Assembly (NCBI GenBank): GCA_963693305.1
Contig: OY855916.1
Span: 11,574,092 to 11,638,091, forward strand
Source of the DNA: Meandrina meandrites
Taxonomy: Eukaryota > Cnidaria > Anthozoa > Scleractinia > Meandrinidae
Length of the DNA stretch: 64,000 bases
Direction: 5' to 3'
Positions within the stretch are counted from its first letter, which is position 1; the number at the start of each line of letters is the position of its first letter. A program made the translations under genes and the position numbers. Shown one piece after another: positions 19,411-29,465 of this stretch. The notes under the pieces were generated by a model. The model was not told the origin of the DNA, ran no database searches, and saw nothing but the letters and a program-made list of their open reading frames with translations.

Positions 19411-21009
19411 TTAGGACTGGGGCCTAGACACTTCCTCGATCATTATCCGGGACACCGATTGCCATCCAGTGTGAGCGTCACCCAAAGTATTGCAACTAGG
19501 ACATGATCCTACCCATAATTCCACTCTAACCGTGCCCTGTGGGATGTTTTCACAGTACCCCTCAAATGATCGATGATGATGCAGATTGGGATTCCCAGAT
19601 GACCAATTGTTGTACACAACAGCTTCGATTGTCATTGGTCCGCTGCATTCGTTACCATTAAACTTGAAGAACCACCGGTTACACTTAGGAGAACCAATGA
19701 CTCTCATATTTCCCTGGAATGACACTTTGATCGCTGTATCAGACTGCAGCTTATTAAACGAGCAGTCCTGGAACGAAAAATAAATGAAACAAATCAGTAT
19801 AAAACATCTAATCTAATGTATAACATCGAAATAATTTGTAGATGATCAGTTGATGGCGTCGTGGGGCGAAGAAGAAGGAGCTATTCATGAATCCATTGTG
19901 TTAAATCAATTTGAAATTGAAATTCTTATTCCCATATAAATGAACATTTCTCGAAATCTTTACCAAAATTTGGATTTACATAATTTCATGTAAATCATTC
20001 TCCCAGCCATTCCCAATAAGAACATTTTTCTCTTACCTTGATCTTTCCGTTATCTTCACCGTCGTTGTTTTTCCACACACATTGTTTCCAGTTGGTTTGT
20101 GGCACTGCACTAGAAGGACTTTTCACGCTTTCTCCTTTCTCACCCTTGTCGCCTTTTATTCCTTGATCTCCCACAAGTCCCCGCGCTCCTTTCATTCCCA
20201 TCATTCCTGGTTGTCCGTTTTTCCCACGTGGCCCTTCAGAACCTCTCTCTCCCTTTGTTCATAGCATTCCTTGCGATCCCTTGTCACCAGTCTGTCCTTT
20301 AACTCCATCTCTTCCCTGTGGACCTTGCGGGCCTGGAATACCAGGCATTCCCGGCATGCCATTTGATCCTGGAATACCTGGAAATCCATGTGTAGATATG
20401 GATTTCTAGAAAGGAAAATACACGAAAACAATATGACGATGCATATTCTGACCTCACTGTCAGACAGTGCGAAAAATAATCTCCATTCTTTAGTCTCTAA
20501 CTGCTTTAGCAGTATCAGTTACTTCATAAACTAGAGTCAACGGGCCTGTTACTTTTCATCAAGCATATTGGGTCTCTTCTTTCTTGATCAGGTCAAATTC
20601 AAAGCATGTCTGTTCTCTTGTGAAGCTGACTAGTATCACAGACATAATTAACATTTCTATAAAGAATTGACAATGATTTAGCCTGAGGCGGAAACTTCAT
20701 CCGTTCTGTTGACTTAATTTGGGACCAGGAGAATGCCTTTTGCATCACTCCTAAACTTTAGAGCCACAAATACTATCTGATGAGTCATGCAAATACATTT
20801 AGCCTTGACTTGGCTGGAAAAAGTACCTAATCTTTAAAATCCGTGTTTAATAAATTGATTATCAGTAAATAGCCAATTGATATTCTAGTCTTTACCTCAC
20901 ATAAGTCTTTGGTAGCGCCGTTGGTTTGTTGTTGAGGGCTGGTGGTTTCCAGTGAGCTCCCTGTTCCACAGAACATCAACAAAACAACATAATACGCAAA
21001 CTGCGCCAT
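19411..21009 (-). pseudogene. CTHRC1-like copy C: three exons, nonsense codon in the collagen exon
   Basis: Exon 1 is 21009-20896 (38 codons: MAQFAYYVVLLMFCGTGSSL signal peptide, then TSPQQQ...KDLCE). Exon 2 is 20405-20037 (Gly-X-Y triplets, then TNWKQCVWKN...DNGKIK). Exon 3 is 19767-19411 (DCSFNKLQSDTAIKVSFQGN, CNRWFFKFNGNECSGPM, YCENIPQGTVRVELWVGSC, TGWQSVSRIMIEE, TAA). All splice sites are GT/AG and phase 0. CTHRC1 proteins are secreted, glycosylated collagen-triple-helix proteins that modulate Wnt/PCP and matrix signalling in vertebrates; the same role here is inference. In exon 2 a Gly codon is replaced by TGA (20261-20259) about 14 triplets into the collagen run, so only a truncated product is possible. 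Exon 3 is otherwise intact. Confidence 0.85.
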
Positions 21010-21153
21010 GTTCGAACAGATAGAACAATAAAAACACTTTTTTTCGAGAATGACTGTAGAAACAGCAGCAGTACTTTGCGTCTTTACGGTATGAACTCGC
21101 TTCGTCACTGGTTCTGTAATGCTATATGCTTTCTTTTCAAGACGCCTCTTTAT

Positions 21154-21159
21154 CACGTG
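21154..21159 (-). promoter_or_regulatory. CACGTG E-box upstream of copy C
   Basis: A CACGTG palindrome about 145 bp upstream of the copy C ATG, within tttatcacgtgagaataaat. The identical context recurs upstream of copy E (55332-55337). On the minus strand the adjacent atttattc could serve as a TATA-like element. Function is inferred from position only. Confidence 0.25.
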
Positions 21160-22720
21160 AGAATAAATATCTGTCAGCAATCTCCCCGGGGATTGGGTGC
21201 TTCTCTTATTAAGTACTTGAAGAGGGCTGATGCAGATTTTGCTACGAGCTTTCGTTCAGTTTAAAATAGAGTATAGTATTGTCTTTTGTACTAATAGTTT
21301 ACGGTATGTGGAAGTTAAGTCTGAAAAATTGTATTGAGAATCACATATGTTTAGCTGCGACAGAAGCGTGCATTTCGCCCACACCAGGACATTCATATTA
21401 GCAAATATGCTCAACGGCTTGCACTCATTAACGCATTCCAAATGATATTAAAGTTTCAGTATAGTATCGTGCAGTCAATTGCAACTACATTCGCATCTCT
21501 CAATTGCATCTTCAACGTTTTCAACTTTTATTGCTTTTATCGCACAATGCAAACTTTTCTAATCTCATTTCTAAACCTATATTTGTCTCATGTTTTCTGC
21601 AACTTGAAAAGAAAACTTGAAGACGATTCAACACTAGACGCTCGCAAGGTGACAATAACACAAGGTCAATTGAAGTAACCTGGAATTTACTATTAGAGCC
21701 AAGACAATAAACAACACAAGGTGGATGGCACGCCATAGTTGTAACCCGGGGAGAGGGGGGTGGGGGTTGTACGTATACATAAAAATATTTTGAACGGGGA
21801 CTGGTTCTACCCCTAGTTCCATGCTCTTACTCTTTTATGTAGCATTTTTGACAGAAAATCTAACCCTTTCGTATACCATTTTCACTTGAATAACCCCTTC
21901 ATATGCTTAGATAAATCAAGCTTTCAAAGGTTCTGTTTGAAATTTTGAAAGGCTCTTTTAAATACCCAATGGACAGCTTTTCCTATCTTTTTCTGTGCTT
22001 CAACTCTTTAAACACCTTCCCTTTACCTTCCCGGCCTGAAACAGGTAACTCTTTCGGGCAGATCCCGGCCCAGTATAATCCGGTATAGAGAGTATCCCTC
22101 CTCCGATAATTGTAACATTTCACCTGTAACATTTCTACTTAAACAGAACAGAAAGATTCTCTCCTACCATGTTTCGAGATTAAAAGGGATATAAGTAGTA
22201 GCAGAACTTTTTGCTTTCGTCATGTTTCTTTATCTAGTACATAAAATGTGCACATTTTTTGCACTTGTGAATAAATATTTCGTGGCTAAATATTTCGTTT
22301 TTGCACGGCCAGAAAAATAGAACGCCTGATCACAGGTTAGTAAAGGATTGAATCTTTGTTCATAAATTTACACGTCAGTTAATGCCGGCAGCAAATGTGC
22401 AGTCAATGCATTCAGAGGTGGAGTAATTTAACAACGTTGCCAGGAGTTGTATTTCAATTCATTGGATCAAATACAAGCAAGAACGCGGGATGAAACCACA
22501 ACGAAGGGGTTAAATGTGATTAGCAACATTTAATTCATTAGAGTGTTTGACCACATACTTTTTTCAGCGGGACGTTTTCTTCGCTTACCTCAAATAAACG
22601 GTAAATTTAGATTATTGTGACCAATTGTTAGGCCCGGCTCTGACGTCGTGTTCCTGCCGTGCCGTACAATTGCAATTAGGTTCGACTGCAGCACGACACA
22701 GACACGACTCTAACCTAAAT
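21160..22720. other. Upstream spacer of copy C
   Basis: Shared with 55338-56010 (upstream of copy E) as far as about 22060, including aatttactattagagccaag and a polypurine stretch at 21735-21770. Bases 21740-22080 are also a diverged relative of 24180-24500 (aaaaatattttgaacgggg; gataaatcaagctttcaaag), indicating an old repeated element. No gene is recognised. Confidence 0.55.
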
Positions 22721-22810
22721 ATCAGGCTTTTCTAAAGGGGAAGGGAGAAAGGGGAGAAACGCTTCTCCCCTCTCTCCCTCCCTTCCCCCCTCCCCTTAGG
22801 AAGGCCTGAT
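22721..22810. repeat. Purine/pyrimidine foldback (snap-back) repeat
   Basis: atcaggc...aaaggggaagggaga on the left mirrors tctccctcccttcccccctc...ggcctgat on the right as an imperfect inverted repeat of about 40 bp around a short loop (acgctt). It is a long purine:pyrimidine asymmetric hairpin. Confidence 0.7.
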
Positions 22811-22995
22811 ACGCAGGCTAACACGACTCTGATTCAGACGTCTTATATTCAAGATAATGTGATAATGCGCGTGAGGCAATAAGGACTATAGGACAACATC
22901 AGCATCTCACCTGTGTAAAACTTTATCTATACACGGGAAACCATCAGTAAATTAAGCTTAAGTAAAAAAAAACTAAGACTAATTACAAAACTGTT

Positions 22996-23695
22996 TTACA
23001 CGATTGCCATGTGGGAATCCGATATATCAGCTACATTCTTAATAATATGCTTAAAATTATTAACAGATACAGCATTTTTTAGGCATTTGGGCAAGTTATT
23101 CCATAACATAGCCCCGCTGTAAGAGAAGCTTCGTTTTAAATAATTGGTTTTTGGTTTGGGTAGAGTCAGCTTTCCCTCAGAGTCTCTCAAGTTATAAACA
23201 GAGTAATGGTGAGGTGAGAGAAAAGACTTTAAAGATAGACCGGGGCAAGTCCGTCAATGCTTTCTGTTTCTTTCGTCGAAGAAATCGCCTCTCCCAGTCG
23301 AGGGTGGACAGGAGGTAGGTTGAACTCGTATCAAAGGGTAATTTCGTAATAATTCTGGTTGCACGATTCTGTAATTTTTGTAGCTTATCACTCAAGTAAC
23401 CACTCGAACAGTCCCATAAAGCTCTGCAGTAATCAAAATGTGGCATAATTAAAGCGTTATAAATTTGAATTGCGGTCCCTTTCGATATAAAGGGCCGCAC
23501 TCGTTTAAGGGCGCCTATAGCCGAAGAGACTTTTTTGCAAATCTCTTCAACGTGTTTAGACCAAGAGAGATGGGCATCAATGGTAAGACCCAAAGATTTG
23601 GTATGATCAACTCTCTTGATAATTTGGTCATCAATTTTGATTTCTACGTCGTCACATTGAACAGATAGTCTCGATCTGCCTTGATCCAATTACCA

Positions 23696-23698
<3 letters not shown>
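22996..23698 (-). pseudogene. L2/CR1-like RT C-terminal region
   Basis: Minus-strand reading: the MVIGS motif (23696), a frameshift, then KSLGLTIDAHLSWSKHVEEI, GALKRVRPFIS, PHFDYCRALWDCSSGYLSDK and LQKLQNRATRIIT. A second frameshift near 23192-23215 is followed by LKRSFSYSGAMLWNNLPKCL. These are the post-catalytic and thumb regions of an L2-type reverse transcriptase. Two frameshifts plus the nested insertion make it a fossil. Confidence 0.8.
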
Positions 23699-23731
<33 letters not shown>

Positions 23732-23934
23732 GTAAATAAAAAGTCTTTATTCATAGTTTTAAATCAAACGTTAAAACTTACAAAGTCATTATAAATTAAG
23801 ATGGAACTAGCTAGCTATTTAGAATAAAAAAGACATCTATTTACAAAGCACTTCTTAAACCTCTCTGTGTTAACACGTGGGATCTGGTAAGGATGCGTCC
23901 TACCGCGTAGAGCCCGGTTCTTAAGTGTTTTAGC
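23696..23934 (-). mobile_element. Nested L2 3' end with (TTTA)n tail
   Basis: Minus-strand reading gives the extreme C-terminus of an L2 protein (PRVNTERFKKCFVNRCLF, stop at 23815), a short 3' UTR, an AATAAA signal near 23755 and a run of about ten TTTA units (23740-23697). It splits the reading frame of the outer L2 right after LKANKLSLNVAKT. It is a severely 5'-truncated insertion of the same family into itself. Confidence 0.75.
23697..23740. repeat. (AAAT)n microsatellite (LINE tail)
   Basis: About ten taaa/aaat units with one aagt interruption. It is the 3' tail of the nested L2 on the minus strand. Confidence 0.95.
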
Positions 23935-24033
23935 GACATTTAAACTGAGTTTGTTAGCTTTTAACCAACAGCTAAGGTTATTTAATTCAGGGGCTAAAGC
24001 CAGCTCAAGCTCAGTTAACCTGGCCTCTTGTAA

Positions 24034-24586
24034 GCTGCTTGTCCGTGACTTGAGCAGCCCAGTTAAAAGAGTTTTGTCACCGTCAGGCAGGACAACGGCT
24101 TCTAACTTGCATTTACACTGCTCCAGGATCTCTAACAACAGATTTCGTACCACTTATTAAGTTTAATCTTGTTGGACAATTCATCGCCGTGCATGGGTCA
24201 CACTCCGCCGGCGGGTGAGGGGCTACTTAAAAATATTTTATACGCGGAGCCTCCGTCCCGAGTGGCAAACCCTTAACCTTTAATTTTATATACTATTCAT
24301 ATAAATTTGATAAAAACGATACCCCGTTCACATACCTACTATAGGGATACTGCAATTCTGTTTTAAACTTTTCACTGACTTAAATAAGCTCTTTTCAGAG
24401 CTTATTTAAAACCTAGATAAATCAAGCATTCGGTGGATCTGTTCGAAATATTTTGAAAGACCCTAAAGGACAGTTTTCCCTATTTCTCTATCAGGTTGTT
24501 GCCGCTCGGTAGAGGACGGCCATGTACAAAGATTATATAATGCAAGTGCAAGCCTTTACGCAGCTTCCGAGTTGTTCATTGCGATA
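24034..24586. other. Spacer segment duplicated at 62088-63652
   Basis: Matches 62088-62260 and, after a gap, 62786-63652 (for example taagtttaatcttgttggac, gagcctccgtcccgagtggc, gctcggtagaggacggccat). The second copy carries an extra 414-bp MITE at 62931-63344 that is missing here at the tttatatactattc junction (24284-24297). No coding content. Confidence 0.75.
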
Positions 24587-24796
24587 CAGTAAAAACTCGC
24601 ATATAAGAACCTGCATTTTTCCAAGTTAGCCTAGACAGGTTCTTATATAAATGGTGTTTACTGGGATGTTACGCTATTTAGGTTCTTGAAGAGGTTCTTA
24701 TTTACTTGCTAAAAAATGATTTTGCTGAAAAGAAGAACTCACTGAAAAGAAAAACTGCTGTATTTGTACATAAACTGTTGTGTATAGTATCTACAT

Positions 24797-24982
24797 ATGT
24801 TATTTCTGACGAATGAGCTTGCGAAGAAGGCCGAAATAACTATTTTACCGGCACGGGTCACAACACGGCCTGGGTCCCAGGCCGGTGCATTATGGGTGGA
24901 TAACCAGGGGTATATAAGGGGGAGTTTAGCACGTGATAGTCAACTAGGCCTCTAAACCAGCCCAGTTCAGGGCTCTGTTTAT
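24797..24982 (+). repeat. Ngaro split direct repeat A1 (left)
   Basis: atgttatttctgacgaatga to agggctctgtttattt. Almost the same sequence is at 29278-29465. It contains a tataag motif (24911-24916, within gggtatataaggggg) that may be the promoter, with transcription entering gag at 25026. Confidence 0.9.
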
Positions 24983-25025
24983 TTCGTTCACTCGGTTTTC
25001 TCTCGCTTTTGCCGTTGAATTCGCC

Positions 25026-25736
25026 ATGTCTATTTCTAAGGACGAAGTTTCCGAGCTTATCACTGCCAACAACCAGCAGTTAATGAGTTCTTTTAAAGAC
25101 CTACTGCAGGACACCGTCGGCCAAATCAAACGGGCCAACGAGGATGCCGCGGACTCACAAATGAGAGAGATAAAGAAGCTCAAATTCAGCGAGCCTCGCA
25201 AGTTCAAGCGTAAATCAAACGAGGACCAGTATAAATTCAACCTCAAACTAGCGGAAACTCTAGACGACGCCAAGTCTGTCGCCGAAAAGTTACAGCTCGA
25301 CAAGGTTAAAGCCGATCTGGATGCAGGTGAGAAACTACTCATCGAACGCCAAAAGCGTATTCTTCTCGCAGACAAATCGGATTCTGGGTGGCTCACTGTA
25401 GAGGAGTACAAGAAGCACGATTTGGCGGACAATTCCGATGACGAGAAGCGATTTTTCAGTGCTGAGCGCCGTGCTCGATCGACTCTGGCTTCCCTGAGGA
25501 AGAAAAGGATCGCTTCGTTCGCCACGTCCAAGAGACCTCAACCTGCACGAGCGTCTGTTCCTTCTTCATCAAACGCTCAGCCACAACCCGCTCAGGCGAT
25601 TCAGTCCCTCGTGTCCCCTATGTATACGGTTCGTCGTCCCAATATGGGAACCTGTTTTGCTTGTGGCAAGCCCGGGCATTGGCGTGCTACCTGTCCAGCG
25701 ATGTCCAAACAGCAGCCTTCGCCAGCTCCTAAATGA
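25026..25736 (+). CDS. Ngaro Gag-like protein with CCHC zinc knuckle
   Basis: 236 aa from ATG 25026, intact. The N-terminal half is acidic/lysine-rich and probably coiled coil (KRKSNEDQYKFNLKLAETLD; EKLQLDKVKADLDAGEKLL). A Pro/Ala/Gln-rich linker follows. A single retroviral-type zinc knuckle CFACGKPGHWRATC lies at about residues 212-225. It would package element RNA. It lies just downstream of repeat A1 and upstream of pol. The stop at 25736 leaves a gap of about 60 bp to the next in-frame ATG. Confidence 0.85.
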   Translation: MSISKDEVSELITANNQQLMSSFKDLLQDTVGQIKRANEDAADSQMREIKKLKFSEPRKFKRKSNEDQYKFNLKLAETLDDAKSVAEKLQLDKVKADLDAGEKLLIERQKRILLADKSDSGWLTVEEYKKHDLADNSDDEKRFFSAERRARSTLASLRKKRIASFATSKRPQPARASVPSSSNAQPQPAQAIQSLVSPMYTVRRPNMGTCFACGKPGHWRATCPAMSKQQPSPAPK

Positions 25737-25796
25737 CTACGAGATCAGGATAAACAAGGTGTAGTTCCTTCCTTTTTTGATTTCAACGATTTAGTT

Positions 25797-27892
25797 ATGA
25801 AAGCGGAGGATGACAGTACTTTCAATTGTAACTCTGCTTGCTCTGAGTTTGATCCGCTTGTTTTGAATACATTCGATGATTCACATTGTGCATCTGATCT
25901 TTCTAGTGAGGCAACTGTGCGGGGTAGGCTTAAATTGTGCATCGATTTCTGGCGTTCTTTAGAATCTTCACAGTTTATTCTTAATGTCATCAGCCAAGGT
26001 TACAAAATTCCCTTCTTCGAACTTCCGACGCCTTTTGTCAAGGCTAACAATGCTTCGGCGCTTTCGAACAGTTCCTTCGTTTCCAAAGCTGTTAATGAAC
26101 TCCTCCATGCTAACCTTATTGAAGAAATTTTTTGCGTGCCTGACATTATCAACCCGCTTTCTCGCGCAGCTCTGGCAAACAAAGGCTAATTTTGGACCTT
26201 AGGCACGTGAATACTTTCATTTTTAAACAAAAGTTTAAATGTGAGGACTTAAGCGTCGCCGTTCAGATCTTTGACAAAGGTTTTCATTTATTCAAATTTG
26301 ACTTGAAATCAGGATATCATCACATTGAGATTTTTCCCGCGCATCGCAAGTTCCTTACGTTCGCCTGGGATTTCGGAACTGGATCTTTCAGATATTTTCA
26401 GTTTTGCGTGCTTCCATTTGGATTGTCCTCAACCCCTTTCATATTTACTAAAATGTTTAAACCGCTGCTAAAGTCTTGGAGAAGTAGGGGCATTCCAATT
26501 GCCATTTTCCTCGACGACGGGCTAGGTGGTGGAGCTGACCATGTTTCCGCCAAAATTAACAGTTTAGTCGTGCATTCTGACCTATTGAAGTCTGGCTTTG
26601 TTCCTAACGAAGTTAAGTCTCCGTGGGAGCCTACGCAGATCATCACCTGGTTAGGAGTCATTCTTAACTCTATCGACGGTTCTGTTAAGGCCACTGACGA
26701 CCGTATTTCCAAGCTTTCTGACAATCTCGAGACCTTGTCAACTCTTCAGCATCCTGCGTCCGTTCATGTTAAGTGCGTAGCTCGCGTTGCCGGCCAGATT
26801 ATCTCTCTTTCTAGCTGCGTGGGTCCAGTCGCCCGTATTATGACAAGATTTCTTTTCTCGGTGATTAACAGTGCTGTTTCTTGGGTCTGTCATGTTTCGC
26901 TTACCGATGATGCGATTTCTGAGATTGTTTTTTGGAGACGCAATGTCCACTCCCTTAATGGCAAAGTGTATTGGGGGGCTAAGTCTCTTCCGGCTAGGAT
27001 AAGTTTTTCTGATGCATCTAATGCCGCTTGTGGCGCGTTCGTTCAACTGCAATCGAACACTGACCTGGTGTTTCACCAGAACTGGTCCATCGATGAGAGT
27101 GCTAAAAGTTCTACTTGGAGAGAACTCAAGGCTGTGTGCCTTGCCTTAGAAGCCTTTCATAGTCATCTTGCTGGTTCTAATGTCGTCTGGTACTCCGACA
27201 ACCAGAATGTCTCGTCCATTCTACTCAACGGCAGTAGGAAGGTCGACCTTCAACGTCTCGCCCTTCAAGCTTTTGACACCTGCCTTCGGCATCGCATTAC
27301 TTTGGATCCTAAGTGGATCCCTAGGGATCTTAACGTTAGAGCGGATCTCATTAGCAAACACGTCGATTTCGATGATTATACATTGAACGATGTTATTTTT
27401 CAGGGCTTAGACGAGCTGTGGGGTCCCCATAGCGTCGACAGGTTTGCCTGCAACTACAACGCCAAGCTTCCCAGATTTAATTCCAGGTTTGCTCAACCAG
27501 GATCCGAAGCAATCGACGCATTTTGCCAGGACTGGGGAAGTGACAATAATTGGTTGTGCCCTCCAGTTTGCCTCACCGCTAGAGTCATTAAGCATTTGGG
27601 TCTGTGCCAGGCCAGGGGAACTTTAATTATTCTCATATGGAAGTCGTCCTTCTTCTGGGGCACCTGTACTAAGGATGGGATTCACTGGAGTGACTTTGTC
27701 ATTGACTGGGTATATCTCCCCAAGTTTCAGGGGCTGTTCGTAAAAGGGAAAGCGCGTAATTCCCTCTTTGGCTCCAGATCGTTAAATTTTGACGTTGTGG
27801 CGCTTAGAATCGATTTTAGCCGTACCAGGCACCCGTCGTCCCGTAGAGGCTATTGCACGTCGCCCCCCGGCCAATGTAGCTCTTGTTTTTAG
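25797..27892 (+). CDS. Ngaro Pol: reverse transcriptase and RNase H (one frameshift)
   Basis: The segment at 25797-26189 holds the region leading to the RT fingers (GYKIPFFELPTPF, LLHANLIEEI) and ends at a stop. From about 26165 the next frame continues with the RT core: LILDLRHVN, FKFDLKSGYHHIEI (motif A Asp), LPFGLSSTPFIFTK (motif B) and AIFLDDGLGGG (motif C, LDD). RNase H follows (ISFSDASNAACGAF, STWRELKAVCLALEAF, VVWYSDNQN, IPRDLNVRADLIS), then a Cys/Trp-rich C-terminal region that DIRS-order elements share. The only break is a frame change near 26150-26190. This could be a mutation or, less likely, a frameshift used in expression. Confidence 0.85.
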
Positions 27893-28050
27893 GTTTTGCG
27901 TTCCTAATTGGAATTGCAGAATGTCCTGGAGTTTCGCCTTAATTGTTCCTCAGATCAATATTGTTTTGTTTCACCCTAGTTGACTTTCATTCGCCATGTA
28001 GGCCTGTTTTTCGCTTCTACTTTCATCGCGAATAAAGTCTCATTTCCATT

Positions 28051-29139
28051 GTGTCCTCCTCTTGCATTACTTTATTTATGTCCTTTTTTGTGCTATGTTA
28101 TGCTCCACTCGGCTTTCTTTTTATCTCCTCAGATGTTTTTTGCTCAGGTTTCTGGCGAAACCAGCTCGCACTGGGAGATGGCGCTATCCAGGGTCTGGCG
28201 GACAGACTGAAGACCACAGTCCTTTCTTCCAAAGCCTGCAGCACTTCCTCTCAGTATCACCGTGCATATTGCAAGTGGAAGGAGTTCGCGGTTTGTAAGC
28301 TTAACGAAAATGGTTTTCCCGCCGACCCTTTTCACGTAGCTCTTTACTTACAGCATCTTATCGAGCAGTCCCAGTCTCCCAGCGTTATTGATTCCGCCTT
28401 TTACGGCATTAAATGGGCACATGATATTGCTGGTCTTCCTTCCCCGACTGACAACTCTGTAGTTCAGGCTGTCAGGTCTGCATCCAAGAGAGTCCTTGGC
28501 ACTGCAACGGTGAAACGTAAAGAGCCTATTTCCTCCGATTTAATCCTTAAAATTGTTAGCCAGGCCAATTTAGATAACCCAGTGGATTTGCGAAACGTTA
28601 CGATGTATGTTTTGTCCTTTACCGGCTTTTTTAGATTTGACGACATATCCCGAGTTAGGAGAAGTGATATTTCCTTCAAAGAAGGCTTTATGGTCATTCG
28701 TGTGCACAAGAGTAAAAACGACCAGCTCCGTAAGGGGAACGAAGTTGTCATTTCCGAGTTATCCAGCCCTGCATGTCCAGTTAAATTGCTCAGGAAGTAT
28801 TTACATAAGTTTCAAATTCCCCCTGACTCTCGTGACCTCATTTTCAAGCCCATTTCCAGGGGGAAAAGTTCTTGTAAGTTAGTCTCTCCCGATAAGCCAA
28901 TCAGCTACAGCAGTATTCGGGATGGTTTCCGACGGGACTTAAAGAGCATTGGGGTTGATCCCTCTAAGTTTGGTCTCCATTCCTTGCGTTCGGGAGGGGC
29001 CACCTCGGCTGCTAATAACGGTGTAATCGACCGAGTTTTTCAGCGCCATGGTCGCTGGAAATCGGCTGAAGCCAAGAATATCTATGTGGATGACGGCATC
29101 GAGCAAAGACTTTCAGTTTCCAAGTTTCTTGGTCTTTAA
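28051..29139 (+). CDS. Ngaro tyrosine recombinase (integrase)
   Basis: Open to 29139. The true start is uncertain: the first ~45 residues are hydrophobic and unlike the family, and homology seems to begin near 28180. The catalytic set is visible: an Arg in GFFRFDDISRVRR (about 28640), HSLRSGG (His ~310, Arg ~313), HGRW (~333) and the nucleophile Tyr ~345 in NIYVDDG. It would integrate the circular DNA copy using the split repeats rather than a DDE integrase. The stop is 41 bp before repeat B1. Intact, which is notable because pol is frameshifted. Confidence 0.9.
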   Translation: MSSSCITLFMSFFVLCYAPLGFLFISSDVFCSGFWRNQLALGDGAIQGLADRLKTTVLSSKACSTSSQYHRAYCKWKEFAVCKLNENGFPADPFHVALYLQHLIEQSQSPSVIDSAFYGIKWAHDIAGLPSPTDNSVVQAVRSASKRVLGTATVKRKEPISSDLILKIVSQANLDNPVDLRNVTMYVLSFTGFFRFDDISRVRRSDISFKEGFMVIRVHKSKNDQLRKGNEVVISELSSPACPVKLLRKYLHKFQIPPDSRDLIFKPISRGKSSCKLVSPDKPISYSSIRDGFRRDLKSIGVDPSKFGLHSLRSGGATSAANNGVIDRVFQRHGRWKSAEAKNIYVDDGIEQRLSVSKFLGL

Positions 29140-29180
29140 TTTCTCGCGCCGTTTGTCGGGTCCCCAATACTTTTTCACTC

Positions 29181-29277
29181 TATCGTGGTTCGGGTTGGTT
29201 CTTGCCAGGCCGCCTTCCTAAATAAACTTATTTGTCCTTAAGCTGTGTGCTTATTTGTTGTGAAGTGGAGGCAAAAT
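29181..29277 (+). repeat. Ngaro split direct repeat B1
   Basis: tatcgtggttcgggttggtt to gtggaggcaaaat, repeated at 30472-30568 with one clear difference (ccaggccgcc versus ccagtccgcc). It contains aataaa (29221) that may polyadenylate the element transcript. It is fused directly to A2. Confidence 0.9.
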
Positions 29278-29465
29278 ATGTTATTTCTGACGAATGAGCT
29301 TGCGAAGAAGCCCGAAATAACTATTTTACCGGCACGGGACACAACACGGCCTGGGTCCCAGGCCGGTGCATTATGGGTGGTTAACCAGGGGTATATAAGG
29401 GGGAGTTTAGCACGTGATAGTCATCTAGGCCTCTGAACCAGCCCAGTTCAGGGCTCTGCTTATTT
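29278..29465 (+). repeat. Ngaro split direct repeat A2
   Basis: Second copy of A1, beginning atgttatttctgacgaatga directly after B1 (gcaaaat|atgtta). About six substitutions relative to A1. Confidence 0.9.

Larger units (their letters stand above)
22913..24033 (-). mobile_element. L2/CR1-type LINE fragment, itself interrupted by the 3' end of a second L2
   Basis: The paralogous segment at 62080-62095 reads straight through (catctcacctggcttcttgt), whereas here the same sequence is split at about 22912 and 24033 with LINE in between. A short acctg repeat at both ends is the likely target duplication. Outer-element coding is at 24030-23935 (LELALAPELNNLSCWLKANK) and continues at 23698-22996. 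The interruption at 23696-23934 is another L2 3' end with a (TTTA)n tail on the same strand. Confidence 0.75.

Noticed and set aside
20775..20790. CTGATGAG as a hammerhead core (also near 54980)
   Set aside because: No stem II hairpin or GAAA follows; only a chance match to the core heptamer.
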